A DNA stretch of 64,000 nt from Dasyornis broadbenti (taxonomy: Eukaryota; Chordata; Aves; Passeriformes; Dasyornithidae), in assembly GCA_013397935.1 (NCBI GenBank), contig VZRN01006818.1, forward strand, positions 4,567,266 to 4,631,265. Reading direction: 5' to 3'. The notes under the pieces are model-generated. The model saw nothing but the letters and a program-made list of their open reading frames with translations. It was not told the origin of the DNA and searched no databases. The number at the start of each line of letters is the position of its first letter. Within the stretch, counting starts at the first letter, position 1. The position numbers were made by a program, and so were the translations under genes. This document shows positions 1-12,500 of the stretch, piece by piece.

Positions 1-350
1 TAATTTGTCTCTGTGGATAACTGTCTTTGGTCATCAATGCCATACCTTCAAGCTGACATCAAGCTGAACTCCCAGTCAGCACAGACAGCAAGGAATGTAC
101 TGAGATCATGTACAGTAATGGAAAGTACAGTGCCATTCCTGGCATCTTTGAAGAATAATGCATTGTACTTTGAAACAGATTTTGAAACTTTAAAGAGGAA
201 GAAGTTGGGATTGGAATATCCATAAAGAGCTAGTTACAGCTGTGGATTTTTATTCCAGCTAGCCAGAGGGGGTTCAGCACCTTTGAAAGTATTAAACAAA
301 ACCACCCTTGCTTATTTTACTTTTATTTGAAAAGCAGACTGGGGGGGGGG

Positions 351-354
351 NNNN
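351..354. other. Assembly gap or ambiguity (four N) in a poly-G run
   Basis: Four undetermined bases follow ten G residues (341-350) and precede more G. This is typical of a sequencing or assembly failure in a homopolymer, so the true length is unknown. Confidence 0.97.
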
Positions 355-496
355 GGAGGAAATCAATGTTTATTAAAAGAGAGAGAACAAAACTGGCTTA
401 AGGAGTAAAAGATCTTCTTGAGGAGTATCGAAATATTAGCATGAAAAAAACCAAACAAATTGACCTCTTACAGAAATACCTGTAATGTGCCTTCCA

Positions 497-817
497 TCAA
501 GGAAAGTCATGAGATAAGTAGAGGATTCCTCCACTGATACAATTGTTAGTGTTTAATTTAAACAGTAGATTTTTAATGCTTGCACCAAGAAAGAATCCCT
601 GAGTTCTCCTTTGTTTTTCTTCATCCTCTTCTGCATCTCTCATTTGCATTCTCAGATGCCAGTGAAGCGCTAGACTTTGATCTTTCACATACTTAATAAT
701 TCGCGTTAAGCACGTCCTCAGTCCTTTTGAATCTGATTTACATTTGAACCAGCAACCTGATTTATACTGTTCTAGCACTGAAAAGGGACCATGAGCCATG
801 TGGAAACACTGCTTCAT
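497..817 (-). other. Unidentified coding-like open stretch
   Basis: The - strand is open for 106 codons. A CCTTTTCAG acceptor-like sequence lies at 778-786. Downstream the reading gives CWFKCKSDSKGLRTCLTRII, KYVKDQSLALHWHLRMQMRD and AEEDEEKQRRTQ, a mixed charged composition unusual for AT-rich intron. No clear donor or family match was recognised. It is an open reading with protein-like composition, not a supported gene. Confidence 0.22.
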
Positions 818-1494
818 GCAGGCTGTTTTCTAGCCTGTCTTTTAGGATGAAAAGGCTCCATCTTCAGTGTGAAGGAGATCTTGGTTCAGGGTGAATCCTG
901 CATACTTTGAGTGCAGATGATTTGATGACTTGGTGTCCTGGCTTACCAAGTTCACTACAGAACTGCAGTAGTCCTCTGCATGGAATTATTAAGATTTTTA
1001 AGAATGCTTCTATGGTGCACATTAAATTAGCTGTGTACTCTGAACTGTGTTGATAGGAGTCAAAACAAAAAGACTTCCTAGATTCAGGGACTATTAGATT
1101 CTGATTCCATACTAGCTGTTCTTTTGTGCCTTTCCTTATACTGAAGATCTAGCAGGTTATTCTCTTTCTTATAGTAGACATTACAATACTTGTTTTGTGC
1201 AAGTTATTCTTATGTTTTCTGAAAAGAAGTGAATATGCTCAGTCATGGTCTACATTAAACATTACCGATGCAGCGAAACCTTTAATTGGATTTTTTACTT
1301 TTAAGAGTAATGATCAGAAATTGTTTTTTCTGTAAATAATAATGAAGCAAGATGGTATGCGAAAATTATGATTCTAACAGAGAAAAGTCATCATAATAGA
1401 AACATTTTAAAATGAGACCTGTATTATCTTAATGTAAATTATTCATCGGTTATCAAGTTTCGATGAGGTTTGTGAACCTAACTTGGTTATGGTT

Positions 1495-1522
1495 CTTTAA
1501 TATAACTTTAATATAACTTTAA
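1495..1522. repeat. Short tandem repeat, 11-bp unit, about 2.5 copies
   Basis: The unit CTTTAATATAA occurs twice perfectly and once partly. Confidence 0.8.
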
Positions 1523-2004
1523 TGTTTAAATCTATGATGCAGAGAATGGAATTCTACTCAGGGAAACCATTCTGATTTCTGTATAATTGGAAAAGTTTAT
1601 GTATTCAGTGGGCTAGTAGTATTGAGAGCAGACATCTATCTCCGTGACTTTGTAATGTCATGGTATAACATGGGGCATAAACAAGATTGTACTTGGACAA
1701 ATAGTGCTATTTTAGGAGAAGAACGTGCTACATCTGTTTCGGTATCTTTCTTGTTGCCAGGGGCTGATCAGGAAGGTTCTCGGCTTCTGTCCCTGACAGA
1801 TGCAATTGATTGTGCTGAATTTCTGTCTGCTTTATGTTCAATTCACTCAAACTTCTTTTTATGGTTTGTTTTGCTTGTTCAGTTTAACTGCTGTTTTTTC
1901 TTCAACATCTTTGATACTCACGTGGTCATTCAATTCTCTGTGTCACTGCATTTTGTGTGTATAGTTTGCTCTCAAATGCAACTTCACCATGTAAAGCTGT
2001 TTCA

Positions 2005-3210
2005 TAGAATCACAGAATTGTTAAGGTTGGAAAAGACCCTTAAAATCATCAAATCCAACTGTTTACCCAGCACTACAATGTTCATCACTAAACTCTGTCC
2101 CCAAGTGCCACATCCACACATTCTTTGAACGCTTTCAGTGATCCCTCTGGGCAGCCCTTTCCAATGCCTGACTGCACTTTCAGAGAACAATTTTTTTCCT
2201 AACTCCCACTCTAAACCTCTCCTGTTGCAACTTGAGGCCATTTCTTCTTGTCCTGGTACATGTTACTTGGGCGAAGAGGCCAATCCCCACCTGGCTACAA
2301 ACTCCTTCCAGGTAGCTGTGGAGAGGAGTGAGGTCTCCCTTAAGTCTCCTTTTATCCAGGCTAAACAACCACAGCTCTATCAACTGCTGCTCATCAGACT
2401 TGTGCTCCAGCCCCTTCACCAACTCTGTTGCCCTTCTCTAGACGTGCTCCAGAGCCTCAAGGTCCTTCTTGCAATGAGGGACCCAAAACCGGAACACAGG
2501 ATTCGAGGTGTGTTTTCACCAGTGCCAAGTACAGGGGACAATCACTGCCCTGGTCCTGCTGGCCTCACTATTGCTGATACAGGCCAGGATGCCATTGGCC
2601 TTCTTGGCCACCTGGGCACTGCTGGCTCATGTTCAGCCGCTGTTAACTGAGGTCCTTTTCTGATGGCCAGATTTCCAGCCACTCTGCTGCCAGCCTGTAG
2701 CATTGCATGGGGTTGTTGTGACCCAACTGCAGGACCTGGCGCTTTGCTTTGTTGAACTTCATACAATTGGCCTTGGCCCATTGATCCAGCCTGTCCAGAT
2801 CCCTCTGCAGAGCCTTCCTGCCCTCTTGCAGGCCAACATTCGCACCCAAATTGGTCTGTGAACTTAGTGAGGGTGCACTCCATCTCCTTGTCTAGGTTGT
2901 CAATGAAGATATTAAACAGAAGTGGCCCAAATACTGAGTGCTGTGAAACACCACTGGTGACTGACTATTGGCTAAGTGCATCTTCATGCACCACCACTCT
3001 TTGAGCTTGGCCATCCAGCCATTTTTTTACCCAGTGAACAGTACGTCCATCCAAGTAATGAGCAGTCAGCTGCTCCAGCTGAATGCTATGGGGAATGCAG
3101 TCAAAGGCTTTGCTGATGTCCACGTAGAAAACATCCACCCAGCCTTTCCCTCATCCACTAAGTAGGTCACTTTGTCAAAGGAGATCAGGTTAGTCCTGCC
3201 CTTCAATGAT
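2005..3210 (-). mobile_element. CR1 LINE, 5'-truncated copy in antisense orientation
   Basis: The left edge carries two copies of the CR1 3' terminal octamer type ATTCTRTG, read on the - strand as ATTCTGTGATTCTATG. Moving right, the - strand encodes decayed pieces of the CR1 ORF2 reverse transcriptase: LFSLDKRRLKGDL (in 2180-2422), DLDRLDQWAKANCMKFNKAK and QVLQLGH (in 2643-2849), then LLFNIF and SKAFD-like motifs towards 3150. The frame is broken by several stops and shifts, so the copy is dead. The length of about 1.2 kb covers the C-terminal part of the RT region and the 3' UTR; the 5' limit near 3210 is approximate. Long + strand open frames here are antisense shadows. The tail sequence resembles neoavian CR1 subfamilies more than typical chicken ones (from memory). 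Confidence 0.93.
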
Positions 3211-3625
3211 TTTCAAGCTACAGTTTTCCCAAGCCCTTAATAATTTCCAGAATTCTTGAGGTCTTCTCTGTAGCCCTTTCGTCTACTTAATGTTCTAAAA
3301 GAGTGCATGAACATCTAGGGTGTTAACATCTGTCTTTAGTAACTGAATAGTTGCTGAAGTGAGTTATTCCAATACCTCATGAACCTTCAGCTCATTCAGT
3401 TCTTTATAACTGAGCAGTGGATGGGCTTTTCCACACCTTTTCTGTTTCTTCTTCTTCTGTGCATTAAAGATACACAAAACCTTACTGGAATAAGCCTGAG
3501 GAACTGCAGATATATCCTAGCCAGGTGTGATCACTTGTTCCCTCTTTATCCTCTCAAAATATTTCTCCTGTTTTTATTCATAGTTCCTGTGGCAACATTT
3601 CCTCAGCTTCTCAGCTCTTACTTAC

Positions 3626-3887
3626 TCTCTGTCTCAGACAAACTTTTCTTTTCTTTGGCTTGTTTCTGTTTGTCTTTGTTTCTCTTCTGTTTTGACTGTA
3701 TCCTTCAGGCCTTCTGGTGATATTTTTCAGTTTTTCCCACTGTATTTCTTGGTACTCTGAGACAGGATCTTTCCGTTCCTTCAGCATCATATCTTCATTT
3801 TTTTCAGAAGTAATCCCATTTTTCATTAGCTTAAGGTAGCGTTCTTCTGCTTTTCCAAGGTACATTCTTAGCTCTTTGGTCATCACC
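3626..3887 (-). other. Unidentified coding-like segment with exon-like borders
   Basis: The - strand is open from 3967 to 3611. Within it, a TTGCAG acceptor-like sequence precedes 3887 and an AGA|GTAAGT donor-like sequence follows 3626, framing 262 bases. The translation is hydrophilic, highly charged and without low-complexity bias until its basic end: MTKELRMYLGKAEERYLKLM, then ITSEKNEDMMLKERKDPVSE, then EYQEIQWEKLKNITRR, ending in a Lys/Arg/Asn-rich tail. I do not recognise the protein. It could be an exon of a nested antisense gene, a piece of a decayed retrocopy, or chance. Adjacent exons were not found. Confidence 0.3.
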
Positions 3888-4295
3888 CTGCAATTTGTGA
3901 AATGCGAAATATATGGAGGAAAAGTAGAAATACTTCTTTGTCTGCAGTTCTTGCTGTTGAGTACCAAAAGCAGTTATTTCATTTGGCCATGACGAGTTCT
4001 CTGTTTCCTCCAGAGCAGTATTTTGAGTAAAACATGGACACTAACAGAAAAATATTTTACAGGAAATATATTAGTAAAGGTGTACAAAATGCTGTTATTT
4101 AAAACATATTTTTAAGCAGACTTTAGCGTAAAATACTCTCTTTTGAACTAAGATTGTAAGTTGTAGTGGATTTGTGGAGGTCTGATTGATCTGTGTTCTA
4201 TTTTGCTAATTTAAATTTGAGGTAATACTCAAACGGTTCGATGAAGTCTTAAAGAATGACAAAGTACTAAATTTGGAAAGATAATCTGCTAAACC

Positions 4296-4462
4296 CCAGA
4301 GACCACAGAGATGGTGGTGTCTCAATCCTTATAGATATTAAAAAGAACATCTGGATATTGTCTTGGGCAACCGGCTCTTGATGGCCCTCCTTGAGCAGGG
4401 GAGTTGGACAAGATCACCTCTGGAGGTCCCTTCCAGTCCCAACCATTGTGTGAGTCTGTTAG
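4296..4462 (+). mobile_element. CR1 LINE 3' end, short sense fragment
   Basis: The stretch has typical CR1 3'-end blocks in order: GGTGGTGTCTCAATCC, TCTTGGGCAACCGGCTC, GGCCCTCCTTGAGCAGGGG, TGGACAAGATCACCTCTGG, and CCCTTCCAGTCCCAACC followed by ATTGTGTGAGTCTGT in the place of the terminal octamers. It is about 170 bp and non-coding. The left limit is approximate. Confidence 0.88.
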
Positions 4463-4798
4463 AGGACTGCCCTGATACCATGTTAAAAGTACTTCAAGAA
4501 TTTGGCTTTATGTTTTCTGTCATCCTGTTCCTGAATTGGCTGTGGGATTACAGGGAGATCTCTTTATCTCCATTCTTGTTGCCTTTTCATGAACTTCTAC
4601 AATGTCTGTAAACAGGATCCCTTACATCTGGCACAAATTGGGTCACATAATCCATTATTATATACTGAGGAATCTCAGTATCTTTTCTGTTGACTAGACA
4701 TTACGATAATGCTGCTCTTGTACTCTGCCTGCACATCTCAGTGCACTAACAGCTCTCTGTACTTCCACTACAATACTTCCAATGTATGTCCTTTATGC

Positions 4799-4826
4799 TT
4801 TTTTTTTTTTTTTTTTGTGTGTGTGT
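4799..4826. repeat. Poly-T followed by GT dinucleotide repeat
   Basis: Eighteen T residues are followed by five GT units. Confidence 0.9.
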
Positions 4827-7800
4827 TTAGTTTTAGCTTGGCATTTTCTTAATCTTTCCGACGTTGTTGAACGCCTCTTGCTACTCTTTTCCTGTTTTTT
4901 CCCAGATGAAATGTTACTCTGTGAAACGCAATACCCTGTCTGTGCCATTGTAAGATGAATGCATAACCTTTTCAAATGGCATCAGCCTGAATTTTGCATA
5001 TTCATCTAACACAAAAATACTTGATATCAATGGCCTCTCAAAATACTTCCTTTTGTGGGCAGTAAAAAAAAATCCCAGTTTTACACAGATTCTTCCTTGT
5101 GCAAGAGCAAGGGATGAGGTAGCTACTTTATGTTGTCATTTGTGTTACATCCTGCAGTTGTCTTACTCTGCTCTAACTGTGAGAACAGTGAAACTGCAGT
5201 GGGGTTCAGTTGCTGGAAGCCCACTGGTATCCCAAAGTGGTCCCTTATTGGTATGTTGGGATTATTGGTCTCAGCAGTCCGCAATGAGCTGCATACACTG
5301 TATTTATTTAGATCTTTGGATAATGCAAGTAAAGATTGATGCAGAATATAAGCTCTAGTGGAGGTCACATTACACACTGAAAAAATGCAAACGAATTACT
5401 AAAGTGAGAGGAAAATGTTTTTATCCCCCACTGAAGTAAGAAGCTGCTTACCAGCCAGTTTAGCAGGGAGGATGTTTCTCAGTCTAATAAACAGTTATTT
5501 GCATATCTAAGGCAGTGAAAAAGCACTGTTAAGAAAAATGGACAGACTGTGTCTCAAAAATGGAGAAAACAGGAGTCAGGATGAAAGATGTAAGTCTGTT
5601 TAGATCCCAGGAACATTTCAAAGCCTGTTGTGATTTAACTGCTGAAGGAATATGAAGATCTCAGAGGGGATGGAGGAGTGCACCTGAAAGTACTCAGTGA
5701 GAAGTTCATCTCTTGCAGTTGAATTCTCAGACCAGAACTTGTGAATAATTTTTCAATGATTGGGAAAATGTGAAACATAAGGTGTGCATAAGGACCTGAG
5801 CTGTGATTGCCTACTTGTCAATGGCAGCTCAATATGGATGTAAGTATGGATCAGTGTAACTACATTAAACATAGATTTTGTCTGTTTGGTGGTAACTTAA
5901 GTAAGCATTCGGCAGTGTTGTCAGTTTTGAAAGTTATTGATCAAATGTACAACTGATTTTTTTGCCTGAATTTGGCTTAAATGTGATTTAAGGGAACTAA
6001 AAAAGCATACTTTATACAAAAGTGTAGCAATACCATACCCTAGGGCATTTGTGTATCATAAAAGTACCAAGGAAATACTAATAGGAGTTAATGCTGCTGT
6101 CATCATCCCCCTAGTCTGTATAGTCACTGCACTGGTGGAATGCAGAGATGTAATCCATCACTTTTTCAGTGTTTCTGCCCCACTCTGGCAGGGACTGTTG
6201 CTTGTCTAGGCTGTCACTGTGTGTGCAGCTCCACACGTTCTCTGAGCTCTGGATGATTTTCAATCTTGCGTTTATTTTCTGGTGGGATATTGGATTATCA
6301 ATCTTACTCCCTGTGTCAGAGATCTGACTGATCTCTGTAAACTTTGCTCTGGACTAGATGACTCCTGTTGTTTGTCAGGCTTTGCTTTTCCTTTTTCTCT
6401 GAGGAAATCAGGAGTGTGTTCCTGAAAACCTTGTCCCGGGTCTGTCCCAACCTCTTTTGTTGTCAGCCCTGGTTAGCTCCTTGCCAAACTTAAGTAGTAC
6501 AGTTCATTTGGAATCGGTCACCAGCCTCTCTTTAGTGTGTTGTTTTTCTTTTGTAACTTCACATAACAAATATTTCATCCTAGGGTTTTGTTATTTTTGC
6601 AGTTTGCAATATTCCATTTTTGTGACAGATTTTCATGTTTGGGTTCTACTCTCTGAGTTAATTGAAACTATTAAACACTTGAAGTATGTCTGGAACCACA
6701 ACTGTCAGAAATAAGGCTACTTTCTAATTACTGTCTTTCTTGTCCCCACTATCAGTTGCTTCCAGGTGCAGAACAAAGCACCATTTTCATCTCTTCCCAT
6801 TGTTTTCTGTGCTCAGAGATTTTCAGCTCTGGTGAATGGTTCAGCTATTCTGCTTTTCCATCTTGCTAATTTCTCTTATTCATTTTAATTACTCCCTCCC
6901 CCCTTCCTTGAATAACCATGTGGGATTGAGGAGTAAGTTTGGGCCCAGATCCTTAAAAAATGACCCTGTTTATTCAGAGCTATGTTACTGCCTGCCTCTG
7001 CATAACAGGGTGAGAGGAGCCCCTCACTCAGCCCTCCTGTGCCAGGGAAGTGAAGCTTCTTGGTGGTTCAGGCATTGGTGCTGCATTTTAATGTGGGAAA
7101 TATGGAGGTAACTGTGCAGAGGCATGATTTTTTTCTGTCACAATCTTGCATACCTACTTTTTAACTGTGATTTTTCACCTGTCATCAGTAGCTGCACAGC
7201 ACATGGTTGGCAGGCTGTGCCCATGCTGATAGGTAACAAAGTGAAGTAGTAAATTCACTTGGTTAAATCTCTCTAGGATATCTAAATGCACCAAGAAGTT
7301 CACTTTGGACTTCCATGTCCTGATCCATCAGGGTATAATTTGAATCTCCTGTGAATGTGGATACTGTGACAAGACTTGCTTTACGTGGTTGCATCCTTAG
7401 GTATGACTGGGAAGGAGAGAGTTTGAACTTGCATGAGGACAACGTGAGTTGTCTGTTATTTGTGTTTATGTAGAATTCCAGATGATGGGTTTTTATTGTG
7501 ATATGTCATGGAAAGTTACTGATTCTTTTATTAAAATAATTTATTAAACAAAATGACTAATAGATTACTATTTTTAGTGTTAAGATAGTAAAGTTTTATC
7601 GTGATCTACTATATCAAAAGGATTTGCATAAGAATGTAAGATAAACTCCATTCTAGGACTCATGTTACACAGCAAGATCTAAAATCAGTATCTCAGGAGC
7701 TTTCCAGGACAGTCCATTTGCATTTCATCTTATCCTAGAAGAGAAGATAAACAGATAGAGTCCCCTCAAAAACACTGCCTTCAGATGTAGTAAAAATGAT

Positions 7801-8052
7801 TAGGTACATTATAATTTTATCTCAAGGTGAAATATCTGATACTGCTAATGTGAAATAACTGCCTGTCTTCCCAAAATTCCTGTTTCTGCTTTTCCTGTTA
7901 AACTGTGCCCATCACCTGCGAATGTGATTTCACTTTAAAGCAAACATAAAAGAGGTAAATCTTGGTATATGGTGTTGTACTTACGCAGGCATTCATCTCT
8001 TTATTACTGTGATGCAAATCAGTTTAATGTGTGCCAGATGAAAAAACATATT

Positions 8053-8271
8053 TTATCTCATTACTACTCTTAAGTAGAATGCATTTCTGGAGTTTTCTGT
8101 GTACCTGCAGCTTGATTCTGCAGCAAAGAAGGAATATGGCAGTGGCACTTGATCATTTTCTTTGCGGCAGCATTCATACTGATAGTGCTCAGTAATCAGT
8201 GTCGTGTTGTTTTCAACCATAGAATCCTCATGCTCTATTAACTCTGGTGGTAGGAAAATGGCTGTTGGCAA
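8053..8271 (-). other. Unidentified coding-like open stretch
   Basis: The - strand is open for about 72 codons, with protein-like composition: LPTAIFLPPELIEHEDSMVE, NNTTLITEHYQYECCRKEND, QVPLPYSFFAAESSC. A CTGCAG|GTACAC donor-like sequence follows the last Cys. An in-frame TGA lies just upstream without a good acceptor between, which argues against a normal internal exon. The family is not recognised. Confidence 0.2.
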
Positions 8272-9561
8272 TTTTCCATCATGTCAGTGCTCTTAGTATT
8301 TATGTTAGAAACAGTATTTATGAAGGCAGCAGAAGTATTTCTTGTTTTTTCCTTTCTCCAGATATTTTGGTGTTGGAAGTTGGAATCTATTTTCTCTGTT
8401 CATCTATTGTTTATATACTGTAGGGGATGCATGTGCAGTACTACCCCTGTTACCTGGAGTAACAGAAACCTGAGCTCAGTTTAGTCTGTGTCCTGGTTTG
8501 ATCTGTACAACTCCCAGTTCGAATTCCCAGATAAAGATGAAACAGGAAAAAAGTTCATATTTATAAAGAAACTTTGTGAAAGATTTTTTTTCCCCCCTTG
8601 TTTAATACTGTGCAGCAGTTAATAATGATCTGTCCAGGTATTATTTTAAGAGAAGGGCATTGTTCATGTAGAGATCAATACAACCAAGATGATGCACAAT
8701 TCATCCTCAATGGGCAATTGCATTCATTTTTCATTTTAACATTGAATCATTTGATATACTTCGAAATAACAAAGCAATGATCTATGGACTGGGAGTATCA
8801 AAATTGAAAGCAATTTAATAATATGCATGTCAAATAAAATCAACAGATTTCTATTTTGTTTTCTTAGACTATAAACTAGCTATCACTCAGTGTCAAGGAT
8901 CAGTTGCTTGAAAACACAGCAAAGTTTTTATTTCTGTGTTTCTGCATATTCTCTCTCCTTACTCTCCCCAGCTTTCTCTCCCACATGTTTTTTCCCCTCT
9001 TAGATACTTTAGTATTCACATTGCATTAAACAGCTGCCATATGTATCAAACACTCTGAGAATCCACCCGTTGTTTATGTCAGTTAATGTTAAGTAATACT
9101 TTGTACAGCAATAAGAAGCAATGAAAAACCCAGCAATAAACTGCTATGTGGTAGTGATTTCTCCTCAGGGTCGCCAACAAGCCATTTGATTTGACCGAAA
9201 TAACGGTGAACAATTTTAGACCTTTGCATTAACTCTGCAAGCCAACGTCCGTGTGGGTTGTTAAGTGTCAAGCTTACAGAAGGGTATTGGGGGCGCAGTC
9301 CTAAAGACAAAAAGTGATGGGCACCACCGTAAGGATTTGGCTGAGCAGAAATATTAATGGAAGCTTTCCTGTGAGGGTGTCATCTGGGTTATTTGCGGCA
9401 TCTGTGCACTTGAATACTTTACATGTACTGAGATAAGACAGAAGAATACGATGAAGTTTAAAGACAGCTAATTTAGGGTATTTAGCTCCTAACTACCAAA
9501 AGTGAAATACTGAATTGATTTAGGTTTCAGGAAACATGCGCATAGTATTTTCTGAAAATCT

Positions 9562-9585
9562 GGTGTCTCAAGGTGTCTCAAGGTG
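9562..9585. repeat. Short tandem repeat, 10-bp unit
   Basis: GGTGTCTCAA is present twice, followed by GGTG. Confidence 0.85.
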
Positions 9586-12500
9586 AACATTGGCTTGAGA
9601 GAGCTTTTGCCAACTCTGGGATGTTTGGGTTTTTTGGTGTATCAGTCATTATGTCATTCCCCTCCCTGCCTTCTCCCTCCCCGCCATATCTTTTTAAGGG
9701 GATGAAAGTATATAGAGACATTACTTGGTTTCCCAGTACAAATTTCTCTGTCATACAGTCATCAAACAGTGAAGAAAAAAGAAATTCAGTAGCTAATTTA
9801 GATATTTCTTTTAAGTACCATTATCAGTAGTTCTTTATCAGTAGAACATTTGGATATTTTTTACAATAACTACTGTTTGACTTCATGTTTTTTAATGATA
9901 GCTGTAACTTTTTGTATTTAGCTTGTTCCTTAAAATTGTCAAAAATCATGAAATGGTATTGTGCTATAGAAAAGCAACTTCTACAAAAAAATTACTTTGA
10001 TTAAGGAATCTGAGTGGCAGAAATATAAACTCCTCTGGTAAATAGTTTTTTTTTTTTTTTGCTATTGGTACAGTAGCATTCATTTAGGAAATAGCACAAG
10101 ACCTTTAGAGAGATTTAATAAAGCTATTGATTGCATTATGCAGTATTAGGAAAGGGCAAAAAACATACTTACGGTATGACTTAAGTAAACTGATATTAAT
10201 CCATGCTTCCTCTTAATTTGTTGAATTTGTTGTCAAAAAAGTGGAAATCCTGGGAGCAAGATACCTGTACCAATATCCTGAAGAAAGCCTCTGAAGAAAT
10301 GAATGAAAATAACATTGTGACAGGCACATTGATAAATTCAAATTATTTTTGTAGTATCATTTTTGTAATAAAAGTAAGGCTTATAAGGGAAAAACATGGA
10401 GTTCATGGAGTGAACAGTTTATCCCTGCATGCTGGGTTTATTAAGGAAATATATGTGTGAAGATGCTTGACAGAAAATTCTTGTTTCTCACCCTTTGTTC
10501 TCATTTACAACTTGCAGTGTTTCAGGGGTCTCAAGTATTTATTTGGGAGACTTCTCAGGTATACTAGCAGAAAATTTGCAGAAATAATTCATACATCTAG
10601 TTATTTTTTTCCCCTTAGTAGGTGCTTTTTAACTTCCACCATGAGTATTAGAAATTTAATACTGTCATATGTTCTGGAGTATCTAGCCCTTGGTTACATT
10701 ACAACCAGCAGCTAAAACAAATAAGATTGCAGTACATAATGTTAGTAAATGTGGCTGTGGATGTCTGTTTTTATACAAACACTCATATTTATATGTATAG
10801 TAAGGATGTGAGCCTGTTATTCCAATGTTCTTGTCCAACTTCAAATGGAGGTGGTTAAGTATGGTGGAATCAGTGATGAAGAAGGTGCTTTGATGTTCGC
10901 AAAAGAGAAGGATGGTAAAGGAGGGGGAAAAGCCCCACAAATTCATGGTACTCTGCATGAGAGAACTGGATCATTTTGCATTTAATCCTATTCTGTTCTA
11001 AACCCTGCTCTCATTTAAAGTAAGAGTGGTGTTCCCAGTTGTGTGGTTTGGGGAATATAATGGTTTTTAACAGAACCTAGAAGATACCGTAACTGAATGG
11101 CAAAGACTGAAGAACAGAATCATTTGTGCAAATTGTACAGATACTAAGTTCATAGACAAAAACCCCCATCAAATGTATATTTGCTCTGTGACCAACTTAG
11201 GTGTGAAATTGCTAATTTCTATTTTACAGTATGATGATAACTTGCTGATAATGTCAGAGGATCATATTTTGATGTAAACTCACATAGTTATGATGCCTTA
11301 ATTATAGGTTTGGAAATAAAACAAGCTGTTGAGCTATGTACGATTTTTGTAACTTAATTTTTTCGTCATGAAATTCACACAGAAATAGGTTTTTAAAAAA
11401 CCCAAATGCTATCCTTGTTTTCAAATAATTGTGCCAGTATAGCATGTTAGTGTGATGCTCCAACACATTTTTGTCCTGTGATTTTATTTTAGCTGTAGAA
11501 TTTTTACTTGTTGGCCATGAATTTAGTCTCTCTGAAGGCCAGGAGGTGGAAACCCTCTATTATTCCAGCTCTACACAGGACTCTGCACTGCTGTATCAGG
11601 AAATCTCAAGTAACAGTTTTATGATGCATGAGGATATTATTCTCTGCAAGCAATAACACACATTTCTATTTCCCCAGCAATATCCACATAATCAAACATT
11701 CACAAGTGCTTTACAAAGAATTTAATTAAATAGTGTGCAGAGTGACTGGATGCAGCATGTACTCAAGCTGTTATATATTCAGTAGTTCCCATTTTGCAGT
11801 TAGTGCAGAACACTTTTGTGCAGTAATATGTGTGAATGATATTTCCATCAAAATGTGCATTGTCACCCCTCCTTTTGTACCTTACTCCTTAAAAATGACA
11901 CTAAAACCTTAACAGATATCACCTCCAGGAGCACAGGATACCTTCCCAGGGTTCTAATGGTGTGATAAACAGGGAAATACAAATTCTCGTGTTGAGACTT
12001 GAACATCACATATTGTTCCTCTGAAATCAAATGTTTATTACTCCCCAGAGAAAGATATAGATTATTGTGTCTTTTAACACAAAACTAGACGTGTTTGGAA
12101 TTTTATTTAAAGGTAGTAGAAATTTTTTAAGCAATCAAAGGCCAGCCACTGAAAAATTAACATCGAGACTTGGATATTCAGAATTTAGACGTGGACAATA
12201 AGAAGCAAAAAAATGTTGTGATGATGAGTATTTTCAGAGACCATTCTGACTGTCAGTGGAGATTAAGAAAGTCTCTTTGGCGTAAAAGTGTAGTGTATCA
12301 GACCCTGTACTAGAAAATGGTAGTGTGCTCACATTCACTCAATATTATTGGTGTGCTCATGTCACCTGCAGGGATTAGCATTCTGGAAACCGACAGGGTT
12401 ATCTAATATGTTTTGTTTTCTCTCTTCAGAAAAGCCCTTTAAGCAGTAGCCGATGCATGAAAGGACTTTTCAGGCTTGCAGAGCAATGGGGCTGTGTTGG

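Noticed and set aside
2138..2650. 170-codon + strand open frame
   Set aside because: It is antisense to the CR1 ORF2 region and is explained by the LINE.
6330..6362. Possible CR1 tail (CTCTGGACTAGATGACTCCTG)
   Set aside because: Only about 15 bases resemble the CR1 3' block, with no adjoining CR1 sequence; too little to call.
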